NCBI RefSeq assembly: GCF_011397635.1
Contig: NC_064758.1
Location: 20,271,013-20,335,012, forward strand
DNA length: 64,000 nt
Direction: 5' to 3'
Origin: Epinephelus fuscoguttatus
Lineage: Eukaryota; Chordata; Actinopteri; Perciformes; Serranidae
Shown: positions 54,101-58,243 of the stretch, one piece after another
Numbering within the stretch: position 1 is the first letter of the stretch
Layout of the letters: each line of letters starts with the position of its first letter
Translations under genes and position numbers: made by a program
Notes under the pieces: generated by a model
What the model was told of the DNA's origin: nothing
Databases searched by the model: none
What the model saw: only the letters and a program-made list of their open reading frames with translations

Positions 54101-55998
54101 GGGTCCATTTGTTTTGGAGAGGGAGAGACCTCTGCGGAGAATTCGGCTCCTGGTAAAAACTTCATGAACAAAGATCATGGAAGGAATTCTAACCAGGAGA
54201 AGTTTCAACTGGTTACAATCTGTAATCCTCACTGCTAGATGCCACTAAATCTTACACACTGGACCTTTAAGTCACTGTATCTCCTGACAGAAAATTTAGC
54301 ATGCAGGTGTTTCAACCTAATATTGTTGAAACTGAGCAGCTAATGACTCTGTAGCGAGAGCGAGAGTGAGATGCCCGGCCAGGTTTGACGTATTTTATCT
54401 TGTGACAGCATTTTTTGCATATGGCATGTGCGCTGTCTGTTGAACCGTCTTTTCTCCGAAATCCAAAATATTTCCATACTGCTGATTTATTCCTGAGAGG
54501 GAAGTAAATATGCTCATCATCTTTTTTTTTCTCTTTTTTTTTTCTTTTTTGGCTGCTTGCCATTATCTGGCTGGCGCCGTTTGACGGTGACAAAGATGAG
54601 TCATGGGGATTTCAAGACAAAGGCATAACATAAGGATGATGATCTGGATCGATATTGATGACACTGGATCATCTGATCAATGGATCTTTACGCCCCCAGT
54701 AGATTGAGTTCTGCTTGCACCCCTGACTGCATCTTTGGGTTCCCACTCACATGGAAGGAAAAAGTATATTTTCAGTTTCCAGCCAGAGCGCTGAAATATG
54801 CTGACGCCACCATGTTCTGGAGAAACACAACAGAATGGCAACATTTGACACACAGACTCACCAGCACCTGAGCCTCTCAGAACTTCTGTTTCTTATTATT
54901 TACCCACGCTTGTAAATGAATTCACTTAGCACTTTTTAAACCTGACAGGGACATTTTGTCCTCCGTTGACTCACCATTACACGTGTCCCCAGCCGCCCTT
55001 GTTAGGTTCTTCCCGGCTTACATTTTGCTGAAATATGCAGTGCAATCCATCTCTGTCGCAGAGGTTGACTTCCTCTTTTACTAGATGCTATTACTGTCCT
55101 GTGGGACTCCAGGGGGGCTCTTCTCCTGCTCTAAATGCTAATTTGCATTGTTGATATTCGGTGTTGATTCGGTCCCTGAAAACAGCAGTTGAGAGAGATA
55201 GAATTCCACGCTGGCTTTTCTTTTAAATTTCATTTGAAAAATAAAAAATAAAAAAAGGCTGCTTTTTTTGTCCCAGAGATTCTTTGGATACTGCAAAAGA
55301 AAAAGATGTGGGCAAAACACATTAGCAGGCAAAACAGAGTGCTGTGTGTTTATAGAAACTAGTAGCTCTGAAACATCAGAAGTGGTTCAGGAGGTTTCTT
55401 TTGCATAAATAATATATTTTTTTCCAGGAAAGGCTTTTATATGGATGTCATTACAGGGAAATAGTCAGTGATCCATAAGAGCTAATTGACTTGCTTAAAT
55501 CATACATGAGAAACTAGTGATGAGAGCAAACTGCATCAGGCTCCTGGTCCCTTTACACCCAAATCCCTTAATACATTTTTTACTTAGAATCGCAGTCACA
55601 AGCCACGACATAAATAGTTTTGTTTTTTGTTTTTTTTACCACATTTTAAGTACCCCTGTGAAACATAATCATGCATGTTTTATGATTTGGAAATTTAAGT
55701 ATCTAATTTTCAGTTTGAATGTGGTTTTTTTTTTGCAAATGTGTTTTCAGCTTTATCTACAGGTGACACAGCAGAGAGCTCAAACTTAAGATAAGGAATA
55801 AAATGGATATCCTGAAGTGTCGCTGCCACTGCCAACAGTCCGCTTCCTCCAGCGGGTTTCACATCAGTTTATCGTGTTTATTTTTGTGTGTGTGTTTCAG
55901 GTATGAGTGCCCGCGGCTCGAGAGCCTGGAGCGCGGACATCTCCCCCCTCTCCCTGCTCCTCGCCATCGCAATATCAACATTCAGGTCGACGTCGTGA
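7034..55998 (+). CDS. cntn3: Contactin (Ig/FNIII GPI-anchored neural adhesion protein), CNTN3-like; 22 coding exons, whole gene span
   Basis: Contactins are GPI-anchored cell-surface adhesion proteins of neurons that act in axon guidance, fasciculation and synapse formation. The joined exons give 3078 coding bases plus stop, 1026 residues, normal for the family. Visible parts are a signal peptide (1-19); Ig1-6 with cysteine pairs 53/103, 147/199, 252/300, 342/389, 434/482 and 524/578; FNIII1-4 at about 597-699, 700-801, 802-900 and 901-994; and a C-terminal hydrophobic tail (1011-1019). The second FNIII domain carries the [13 protein letters not shown] segment typical of the subgroup. N-glycosylation sequons include N68, N196, N471, N766, N859, N894 and N956. 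The start ATG at 7034 directly precedes the hydrophobic leader and lies 83 bases after an acceptor. The CNTN3/4/5/6 subgroup is certain to me. CNTN3 is favoured by the leader (MTLPWKQL), the AKPQW...LYWEC segment of Ig4 and the SARGS tail, but the N-terminal Ig1 and third FNIII resemble CNTN6. Confidence in the exact paralogue is about 0.6. Confidence 0.93.
7774..7909 (+). CDS. cntn3: Contactin coding exon 2: start of Ig1
   Basis: The acceptor 'ttgctctgacag' precedes it and the donor gtaagg follows at 7910. Residues 19-64 include ATLTCDAKG with the first Ig1 cysteine (C53), then the usual PPPQYR before the core tryptophan. It ends in phase 2. Confidence 0.92.
8019..8629. mobile_element. Terminal-inverted-repeat element (MITE-like)
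   Basis: The left end 'ggggcctagtccacacgagc' is mirrored at the right end by 'gtgtggacagcccc', with further complementarity inwards for about 40 bases ('ggctatttttaaaact' against 'ttttataaataccc'). It is about 0.6 kb with no coding frame, so it is a non-autonomous DNA element. The target duplication is not clear. Confidence 0.75.
8913..9240 (-). mobile_element. hAT-type MITE, 'gggctgggcaat' family, reverse copy
   Basis: Begins 'agggctgggcaatatattg' and contains 'tcttagattttg' and 'aaaggctgcattccagtaaa', which are the complement of the internal sequence of the copies at 57911 and 63630. The distal part is disrupted by an AT microsatellite and the second terminus is not clear. Confidence 0.6.
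9138..9183. repeat. (AT)n microsatellite
   Basis: A nearly pure AT dinucleotide run that ends in 'acacacatatata'. It lies within the degraded hAT-type MITE. Confidence 0.9.
9241..11111 (+). other. Contactin intron 2, unannotated part
   Basis: No gene recognised. It holds a CT-rich tract at about 9785-9835 and a poly-T run near 9962-9974. The frame at 10029-10247 has no family resemblance. Confidence 0.6.
11112..11345 (+). repeat. Interspersed repeat with 'cttta(t/a)tgatccc' head (LINE 3' tail type)
   Basis: The head 'ctttaatgatccctgcgggg' corresponds to 'ctttattgatccccgagggg' at 48532 and 'ctttattgatcccacgtgag' at 35752. An A-rich body follows in each. Three dispersed copies with a shared head suggest the 3' end of a non-LTR retrotransposon. 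The family name is not assigned. Confidence 0.55.
11791..12079 (+). repeat. tRNA-headed teleost interspersed repeat
   Basis: Contains 'ggttcgaaccc', a match to the RNA polymerase III B box, preceded by a 'gttagcattgtcgcctcac' A-box-like segment. It continues through 'cttcctcccacagtcca', 'gtgaatggttgtctgtctct' and 'ctgtccagggtgtaccccgc'. This is a very common fish repeat. It ends abruptly at 'gataggctcca' against the next element. Confidence 0.8.
12080..12395. mobile_element. Element fragment related to 47253-48177
   Basis: Shares with 47880-48177 the order 'taatataatc', 'tgaagtg', 'gataaaac(a/t)ga(t/c)gttga', 'ctttgggga', 'aataaatcg(t/c)aatatatttta', 'aataatattgtatcgtga' and a 'ccacccctaa' end. 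It appears to be the 3' part of a DNA element. Confidence 0.55.
12396..12655 (+). mobile_element. hAT-type MITE right half, 'gggctgggcaat' family
   Basis: Contains 'atttacacaataagattt', 'agctagaacagtctggtaag', 'cagaaaatgacatcacttta' and ends 'atattgctcagtc', aligning with 58000-58243 and 63740-63969. A possible left end of the same copy ('agggctgggcgcaatg') sits at 11378, separated by the two elements above. Confidence 0.6.
13048..13223 (+). CDS. cntn3: Contactin coding exon 3: end of Ig1
   Basis: Residues 64-122 contain the core tryptophan W65, sequon N68-G-T and the F-strand motif DVGMYQC (C103). It ends in LQFA, the conserved Ig1-Ig2 junction of contactins. The acceptor is 'gccctcacag' and the donor gtaagt at 13224. 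It ends in phase 1. Confidence 0.93.
13285..13321. repeat. (AT)n microsatellite
   Basis: An AT dinucleotide run with a few GT/AC steps, just inside intron 3 after exon 3. Confidence 0.85.
14739..15828. mobile_element. Nested hAT-like element with 5-bp flanking repeat
   Basis: The ends are 'cagggctcgac' and 'gtcaagccctg', imperfect inverted repeats. They are flanked on both sides by CTAAT (14734-14738 and 15829-15833). The pre-insertion site reads sensibly as one repeat. A frame at 14712-15104 crosses it but I recognise no domain in it. Confidence 0.65.
15145..15486. mobile_element. Innermost GC-rich inverted-repeat element
   Basis: The left end 'taaagcccttttcacacaga' is mirrored by 'ctctgtatgaaagaggctta' at the right. 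The interior is strikingly GC- and CpG-rich ('gcggcgcgcgcgg' near 15255) compared with its surroundings. No coding content is recognised. Confidence 0.6.
16531..17153 (-). mobile_element. Decayed LINE (L1-like) ORF2 C-terminal fragment
   Basis: Two consecutive - strand frames (17153-16860, then 16737-16531) show motifs that in this order typify the region after the reverse transcriptase of L1-type LINEs: HRLNYSK, a degraded cysteine segment with WSRPKVQPF, then ILQRWKDE and [14 protein letters not shown]. The frame breaks between them, so it is a relic. No 5' part is seen here. Confidence 0.7.
18517..18612 (+). CDS. cntn3: Contactin coding exon 4: start of Ig2
   Basis: Encodes the very conserved [13 protein letters not shown] (C147). 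Its 96 bases are phase 1 at both ends, so it could be skipped in frame. The donor is gtaagc at 18613. Confidence 0.94.
18675..19682. mobile_element. Terminal-inverted-repeat element with internal tandem triplication
   Basis: Perfect 16-bp inverted ends: 'aggggacctattatgc' at 18675-18690 and 'gcataataggtcccct' at 19667-19682. About 1 kb, non-coding, in intron 4. This terminus is frequent in fish genomes. The target duplication is not resolved. Confidence 0.8.
18892..19445 (+). repeat. Three tandem ~190-200 bp units inside the element
   Basis: Units start near 18892, 19093 and 19283 with 'gattttggtttagcaact' or a close variant. Each runs through 'cagtagaaag(t/g)gctgc', 'tcagctgcacactgctac' and 'gtaatcttg'. 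The third unit is shorter and ends near 'ttttggatgcagggac'. The units differ by point changes, so they are not an assembly artefact of identical copies. Confidence 0.85.
19797..20000 (+). CDS. cntn3: Contactin coding exon 5: rest of Ig2
   Basis: Contains YAWVFNEYP, then [17 protein letters not shown] and DVGNYTC (C199), all hallmark contactin Ig2 motifs. It has 204 bases and is phase 1 at both ends. The acceptor is 'gtgttccag' and the donor gtaagc at 20001. Confidence 0.95.
20866..20968 (+). CDS. cntn3: Contactin coding exon 6: start of Ig3
   Basis: Encodes [12 protein letters not shown] and [11 protein letters not shown] (C252), near-invariant in contactins 3-6. The acceptor is 'cttttcatag' and the donor gtaagc at 20969. 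It ends in phase 2. Confidence 0.95.
21313..21497 (+). CDS. cntn3: Contactin coding exon 7: end of Ig3
   Basis: Begins PVPEITWKR. It contains [20 protein letters not shown] (C300) and ends at FYA. The acceptor is 'gtctcctccag' and the donor gtacta at 21498. It ends in phase 1. Confidence 0.94.
21604..23140. mobile_element. piggyBac-like non-autonomous element with TTAA flanks
   Basis: TTAA at 21600-21603 is followed by 'agggacagtgcacccca'. The right end 'gggggtgaactgtccct' is followed by TTAA at 23141-23144. TTAA target duplication with short inverted ends is the piggyBac superfamily signature. The 1.5-kb interior has no transposase frame. It lies in intron 7. Confidence 0.75.
23899..24035 (+). 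CDS. cntn3: Contactin coding exon 8: start of Ig4
   Basis: Encodes [28 protein letters not shown] (C342) and ends with SE. The acceptor is 'gttccctcag' and the donor gtaaat at 24036. It is 137 bases, phase 1 to 0, so skipping it alone would shift the frame. It lies between the arms of an inverted repeat pair (21925-22520 and 26790-27335). Confidence 0.94.
25403..25575 (+). repeat. tRNA-derived SINE
   Basis: Starts like a tRNA ('cggccactacctcagtgggcagag', A-box-like) with a degraded B box 'ggttccattcc'. It continues through 'gcctgcggccctttgctgca' and 'ctgtcctatgaattaaa', the common fish SINE body. It is diverged. Confidence 0.75.
25672..26150 (+). mobile_element. hAT-like element end
   Basis: Starts 'cagtggtttgcaactggtcc' and runs into 'tccacacagtttaatatatt', a frequent fish hAT terminus. 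I could not find the matching right terminus, so the extent is approximate and the copy may be truncated. Confidence 0.4.
26790..27335 (-). repeat. Inverted copy of part of the 21604-23140 element
   Basis: Reads as the reverse complement of about 21925-22520. Examples are 'gtctgtggttaacacaagct' here against 'agcttgtgttaaccacagac' there, and 'catcatccctgcagcac' here against 'tgctgcagggatgacg' there. The termini of the parent element are not seen here. Confidence 0.75.
27941..28070 (+). CDS. cntn3: Contactin coding exon 9: end of Ig4
   Basis: Contains DRIHVEDG and the F-strand [19 protein letters not shown] (C389), strongly contactin. The acceptor is 'ttcttcacag' and the donor gtagga at 28071. 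It ends in phase 1. Confidence 0.94.
28563..28713 (+). CDS. cntn3: Contactin coding exon 10: start of Ig5
   Basis: Encodes [18 protein letters not shown] (C434) and ILWKKG. The acceptor is 'ttcccatcag' and the donor gtaatg at 28714. It ends in phase 2. Confidence 0.93.
29070..29197 (+). CDS. cntn3: Contactin coding exon 11: end of Ig5
   Basis: Contains the sequon N471-V-S and [15 protein letters not shown] (C482). The acceptor is 'ctcctatag' and the donor gtaagc at 29198. It ends in phase 1. Confidence 0.93.
30536..30705 (+). CDS. cntn3: Contactin coding exon 12: start of Ig6
   Basis: Encodes [23 protein letters not shown] (C524), [10 protein letters not shown] and ends FELVGG. It follows an acceptor with a long poly-T tract ending 'gaggcag'; the donor is gtgagt at 30706. 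It ends in phase 0. Confidence 0.94.
30706..32065 (+). other. Contactin intron 12
   Basis: No gene or confident repeat seen. The sequence is ordinary and AT-rich, ending with a pyrimidine-rich acceptor tract 'tttcctccttggtag'. Confidence 0.7.
32066..32183 (+). CDS. cntn3: Contactin coding exon 13: end of Ig6
   Basis: Encodes [20 protein letters not shown] (C578) and [13 protein letters not shown], the last Ig6 strand. The acceptor is 'ccttggtag' and the donor gtaaga at 32184. It ends in phase 1. Confidence 0.94.
32318..32505 (+). repeat. Teleost interspersed repeat
   Basis: Contains 'gactgcactcgtatagtgat', 'ttcattcacccattcacaca' with a CA run, 'gctgatggcggcggggctgc' and 'cagtgtctcgctcaaggaca', a repeat pattern seen widely in fish genomes. 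Frames crossing it are not genes. Confidence 0.65.
33693..33905 (-). mobile_element. hAT-type MITE, 'gggctgggcaat' family, internally deleted reverse copy
   Basis: Starts 'agggctgggaaatatattg' and ends 'ttgattttctccatatcctc', the complement of the 'tggagaaaatc' left end of the copies at 57911 and 63630. It is shorter than those copies, indicating an internal deletion. Confidence 0.6.
34190..34485 (+). repeat. Teleost interspersed repeat ending 'cagtctatgg'
   Basis: Contains 'gaatggccacatgaggctga', 'cacttctggctccaaaaaac', 'aagatggcgaagg', 'cttcaaaacaagagcccaca' and 'tacgtccattattttcagtc'. This order is familiar from many fish loci. It includes a run of twelve G at 34336-34347. Confidence 0.6.
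35007..36166. mobile_element. hAT-type non-autonomous element with perfect 8-bp target duplication
   Basis: The ends 'cagagatgggcaaaaatac' and 'atactgcccatccctg' are inverted. CTAACAAC is duplicated exactly at 34999-35006 and 36167-36174. An 8-bp duplication with CAGAG/CCCTG-type ends is the hAT superfamily pattern. There is no transposase frame. A LINE-tail-like repeat at 35738-35960 is nested inside. Confidence 0.88.
35738..35960 (+). repeat. LINE-tail-type repeat nested in the hAT element
   Basis: Contains 'caactttattgatcccacgt' followed by an A-rich stretch to about 35955. The same head is found at 11112 and 48532. Confidence 0.5.
36175..38754 (+). other. Contactin intron 13, distal part
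   Basis: No gene and no confident repeat recognised. It contains ordinary AT-rich sequence and ends with two possible acceptors for exon 14 (38730 and 38754). Confidence 0.5.
38755..38913 (+). CDS. cntn3: Contactin coding exon 14: start of FNIII1
   Basis: Encodes [33 protein letters not shown] and [12 protein letters not shown]. It has 159 bases and is phase 1 at both ends. The acceptor 'attgagccag' is pyrimidine-poor. A competing 'tacctcacag' lies 24 bases upstream and would add VSVPVIEP in frame. The start at 38755 is chosen because contactins normally run straight from the Ig6 end into GPPxPP. Confidence 0.93.
39755..39782. promoter_or_regulatory. Perfect DR1 plus ERE-type palindrome (nuclear-receptor sites)
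   Basis: 39755-39767 reads AGGTCA-A-AGGTCA, a perfect direct repeat with 1-base spacing (the site type for HNF4/RXR/PPAR). Directly after, 39768-39782 reads AGGTCA-CTG-TGACCT, a perfect consensus oestrogen response element. The sequence match is direct. Function inside an intronic repeat is unproven. Confidence 0.45.
39908..39922. promoter_or_regulatory. Second perfect ERE-type palindrome
   Basis: Reads AGGTCA-GTG-TGACCT, again the full consensus, 126 bases after the end of the first, in the next repeat unit. Occupancy is not known. Confidence 0.4.
41345..42330. mobile_element. Possible hAT-like element with 'ggtcttcac' inverted ends
   Basis: The left end 'aggggtcttcacgggtcaaa' and the right end 'agaccagtgaagacctctcc' are complementary over most of their length. 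The candidate flanks (ctccacac / ccttcaca) are similar but not identical, so the boundaries are provisional. Confidence 0.5.
43012..43265 (+). repeat. Direct, diverged copy of 41776-42025
   Basis: Shared blocks in the same order: 'tggttagattctccacaatt' against 'cggttggattctccatagtg', 'ccatgag(a/c)accaaa', 'attcctttagtctgtaaggg', 'atcaaaaga(g/a)tcaaaa' and 'aaaaattaatcc(t/a)agttg'. It is a duplicated interspersed repeat on both sides of about 1 kb. Confidence 0.7.
43318..43420 (+). repeat. LINE-tail-type repeat ('ggctttattggcatgac')
   Basis: Contains 'ttcaataggctttattggca' and 'cagttaaggacattgaattc', a head found at the 3' ends of fish retroelements. Short and diverged. Confidence 0.45.
44020..44169 (+). 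CDS. cntn3: Contactin coding exon 15: end of FNIII1
   Basis: Encodes [20 protein letters not shown], then [19 protein letters not shown] and KTRTEDA. The acceptor is 'ttcctcccag' and the donor gtacag at 44170. It has 150 bases and is phase 1 at both ends. Confidence 0.95.
44286..44356 (+). CDS. cntn3: Contactin coding exon 16: start of FNIII2
   Basis: This short 71-base exon encodes VPDAAPGDV and [14 protein letters not shown], a signature of contactins 3-6. The acceptor is 'gttgtgtag' and the donor gtaagt at 44357. It ends in phase 0. The intron before it is only 116 bases. Confidence 0.95.
45029..45263 (+). CDS. cntn3: Contactin coding exon 17: rest of FNIII2
   Basis: Encodes [19 protein letters not shown], sequon N766-D-S, and [14 protein letters not shown] with the YSAE end of the domain. 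The acceptor is 'cactctcag' and the donor gtaagg at 45264. At 235 bases it is the longest coding exon. Confidence 0.95.
45767..45876 (+). CDS. cntn3: Contactin coding exon 18: start of FNIII3
   Basis: Encodes [20 protein letters not shown], then VNWQAL and ERVLGYE. The acceptor is 'ctgttttcag' and the donor gtacat at 45877. It ends in phase 0. Confidence 0.94.
47253..48177. mobile_element. Nested DNA element, family shared with 12080-12395
   Basis: Begins 'agggttgagatagtgtaag' and ends 'tatcgtggagccacccctag'. The interior matches 12120-12395 in several blocks. The ends are only weakly complementary, and no target duplication was found. Confidence 0.5.
48512..48730 (+). repeat. LINE-tail-type repeat nested in the TTAA element
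   Basis: Contains 'atactttattgatccccgag' followed by an AT-rich body with 'ataaagcaataaaataaaa'. It is related to 11112-11345 and 35738-35960. Confidence 0.55.
50051..50237 (+). CDS. cntn3: Contactin coding exon 19: rest of FNIII3
   Basis: Encodes [18 protein letters not shown], sequon N859-[22 protein letters not shown] (sequon N894). The acceptor is 'tctcaaacag' and the donor gtaagt at 50238. It ends in phase 1. Confidence 0.94.
50455..50567 (+). CDS. cntn3: Contactin coding exon 20: start of FNIII4
   Basis: Encodes [31 protein letters not shown]. The acceptor is 'attatgcag' and the donor gtgagt at 50568. It ends in phase 0. Confidence 0.94.
50742..50910 (+). CDS. cntn3: Contactin coding exon 21: rest of FNIII4
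   Basis: Encodes [11 protein letters not shown], sequon N956-[18 protein letters not shown] and [18 protein letters not shown]. It carries a run of five acidic residues (965-969). The acceptor is 'cccctctcag' and the donor gtaagc at 50911. It ends in phase 1. Confidence 0.94.
51045..51467. mobile_element. Left part of older hAT copy A
   Basis: Aligns in order with 51735-52275: 'gatttgatt' against 'gatttcgatt', 'ttacagaagaagctgcc' against 'tcacagaagacacagctgcc', 'acagcacataaataa' against 'acaacacataaataa', 'caaggttcatagaaaaa' against 'caaggttcagagagaaa'. It is broken off at 51467 by the TTAA insertion. Its right part resumes at 54271. The outer left boundary is not defined. Confidence 0.65.
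52279..53394. mobile_element. PIF/Harbinger-like element inside hAT copy B
   Basis: The left end 'ggctctagtttcccggcg' is mirrored by 'tctgcgaaactagagcc'. The interior is GC-rich and contains a Myb/SANT-like frame on the - strand, the accessory protein type of Harbinger elements. Copy A lacks this segment, which serves as an empty site. The 3-bp target duplication expected for the superfamily is not evident. Confidence 0.65.
52869..53114 (-). pseudogene. Myb/SANT-like DNA-binding frame of a Harbinger-type transposon
   Basis: The 81-residue frame from the ATG at 53114 contains [20 protein letters not shown], then SVRIYG and [11 protein letters not shown]. This is the N-terminal half of the Myb/SANT-like domain in Harbinger accessory proteins and their domesticated relatives (MSANTD/NAIF1 type). 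After VNQ the sequence loses resemblance, consistent with truncation or a missing exon. Probably a transposon relic rather than a host gene. Confidence 0.7.
54271..54690. mobile_element. Right part of older hAT copy A
   Basis: Aligns with 53430-53794: 'gtcactgtatctcctgacag' against 'gtcactgtatcacctgacag', then 'gctaatg', 'acagcatt' and 'aaaatatttccatactgctg' against 'aaaatatttccacactgctg', ending 'gatcaatggatctttacgc'. It encodes a BED-finger remnant on the - strand. Confidence 0.7.
54312..54593 (-). pseudogene. BED zinc-finger remnant of a hAT transposase
   Basis: The - strand frame contains [16 protein letters not shown] and [12 protein letters not shown], the first half of a BED finger (aromatic WKYF and the C-x2-C pair) as found at the N terminus of hAT transposases. 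The second half, which should supply two histidines, is degraded. The position at the right end in - orientation fits the 5' end of the transposase of hAT copy A. Confidence 0.65.
55901..55998 (+). CDS. cntn3: Contactin coding exon 22: GPI-anchor signal and stop
   Basis: Encodes the last 32 residues and the TGA stop. A small-residue stretch (SMSARGS, 995-1001) could hold the GPI attachment site. It is followed by a spacer and a short hydrophobic core (LSLLLAIAI, 1011-1019), but the chain ends in seven mostly polar residues. The acceptor is 'tgtgtttcag'. Assignment rests on frame, position and the ARGS motif. Confidence 0.85.
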
Positions 55999-57910
55999 CA
56001 CAATGACAAACTCTGCTCTGTTTTTTCAACCTTCTTATCGATATTTTTTTTTTCTTCTTCTTCTTCTTTTTTTTAACTTTTAAGTCGTGAAAGTTGCTCT
56101 TGAGTATCTCTCATTTTTTGGAGGTGACCACATACTATTTTGCAGTGTTAGATTGCGGGTATGAGGCAGCACAAGAGTGGAGCGTGCTGTCAGGCACTTA
56201 ATTAACAGTATATGCTTGAGCTTTTTTTTTCTACGCAGGTCTGACATTTTTGCCGGTTGGGAACAATGCTCCATTTCAACAGGTTTTTTTTTTGACTCTA
56301 GATTGATACAGATGCCTTACTTCCATCCATGTGCCAAAGTAGTTTCAGCCTTCTTGTTGTTATTGCTAAGATAGCTACATGCTTTCCTCAACATTTTAGT
56401 CCTCACAGTTTCTTATTATCGAAGGCCTCTGTGTACCTTGCCGAAGGGTCGCGATGAGAAGGTGCATTTTGTATTTTTGAATGTTTTCAGTTTTCCTCTC
56501 CACATCTGAATTGGCGAGTAGGAACATGTTCATTCACCCGTGCCCGTGCCTTTGGAGATTCTTGTAACGCCGTCTCTTACAGACACCAGTCAGTGTTTCA
56601 GAACACACTGCAGCCGCCTTCATCTTTACGTGCTCCATTAAAAGTCGTCCCAGATGAAAGTCATAAAGCAGCTCACAGTGCCGGTGGTGTTAGCCATTTA
56701 CCTTCTATCATTTGAGTGTGGAGAGCTGAATGTGTGCCATGAGGGCTCCTACAGGTTTGAGAGCCTCAGACCAGTTATTGTGATGGCCCCGCTGATTGAT
56801 GGATTGGACTTTACTCTGCATTCACGAAGATTGTATCTGCCTGTGTACAGCAGTGGTGGGAGAGGTATACGACTGCCAGTGTATTTCCTTCAGCGCTAAT
56901 GCCGAAACAATCAGTCAATCGGCGGAATATAATCAACAACAAGTCATCTCAGTCATTTATCAAGGAAAAAATGCCAAACATACTCGACAAAAGTGTACGT
57001 TCGATTGCAATCCATTTGCCTCCAAGGAATCCAACTCAGAGTGTATTATCCTGCTTTATACCGCGGCCACATGCCAACAAACTGCTATATGTCAAAAAAT
57101 ACAAATATCATTCAGTCAGACTTTTACTTATATAACAATTGTTACATCCCCTTTTTGTTTTTTACAGAAATAACAAAAAAGTCCCTATATTAAAACAATT
57201 ATCGCGTCTCACCCCTCGCTATAACAGCTGGCTTTTCACTTTCACATTCCGCTTAATCAGCTATAAACACTCACCGCCTACTGACATAACTATACTTCCC
57301 AAAATGTCAAACCATTCCTTTAAATGATACTTTCACTGATTGCACTCAAGACATGACGTAACGTAGTAAAACTTCAATAACAGAAAATAGCAGTTTAAGA
57401 CTTTGTCTGTGAATGTTTTTTTCTTGACTTATGGAACAAAAGTTTCACAAACTAATTTCAGCTTAAAGGTGCACATACGAGCTTTCAACCTCGTCTGTAT
57501 CTGCCAGTGGAGCTTGCTCAGGTGTCGCGGATTATCACATGACCCAAGTACTTCAGTGTGTCAACTAAACCATCTCCAACACAACTGAGGCAGCTCCATT
57601 TGACAGTGAAAACTGAGATGTGGTTGAAAGGGGATTTCAAAATGTTAAGTTTATCTTGCCTTGGGATTATTTTTGTCAAATCAATTTAAAACTGGTGCAT
57701 TCATTTATAACAGAAAACCCATGCGACCAAATAGGCCGTTTGTTCCTACCCTTTAGTACGACCCACTGGAGCGTCTCCTAAATTAGCACCTCTACCGGCG
57801 TGGTTATGTTTAGGAACATGAATTTAGGTTAAAATACATTTGTTACGCAAAAATTGTTACTTAACTTATGTACGTACGTAACGAAACAGTACACGATGTG
57901 ACATTACATA

Positions 57911-58243
57911 TTGGGGCTGGGCAATTTGGAGAAAATCTAATATCACAATATTTTTATACCAAATACCTCGACACTGATATTGTAGGGTTGACTATTTGTG
58001 CCTTCACAAAATATTTACACAATAAGATTTTTAATAAATAATCACCAGTAATGTGGATTTAATGAATAAGTGGGTAACAGCAAATAACACAACAGCTAGA
58101 ATCATTCGGTACGTTCAGAAAATGACATCATTTTACTTTAAAGGAGCCTTTAAAACCAGGAAAATACAACTAAACTAAAATCTGAGACGATATCTACTCT
58201 TGTGTCATGATATTAATATAATATTGATGTATTGCCCAGCCCT
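57911..58243 (+). mobile_element. hAT-type MITE, 'gggctgggcaat' family, complete copy
   Basis: Starts 'ttggggctgggcaatttgg' and ends 'attgcccagccct', inverted ends. The interior matches 63630-63969 closely ('tattgtagggttgactatt', 'tttacacaa', 'cagaaaatgacatcatttta'). The flanking 8-mers do not match, so the target duplication has decayed or was lost. Confidence 0.75.

Larger units (their letters stand above)
51472..54266. mobile_element. Third piggyBac-like TTAA-flanked element, carrying later insertions
   Basis: TTAA at 51468-51471 is followed by 'aggtccaatgtgaaggattt'. The right end 'aaatcttacacactggacct' is followed by TTAA at 54267-54270. The ends are good inverted repeats. The element sits inside hAT copy A and is itself interrupted at 51658-53794. 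Confidence 0.8.

Noticed and set aside
57911..58243. Target duplication for this MITE copy
   Set aside because: The flanking 8-mers (attacata and aggtcaaa) do not match, so no duplication is claimed here.
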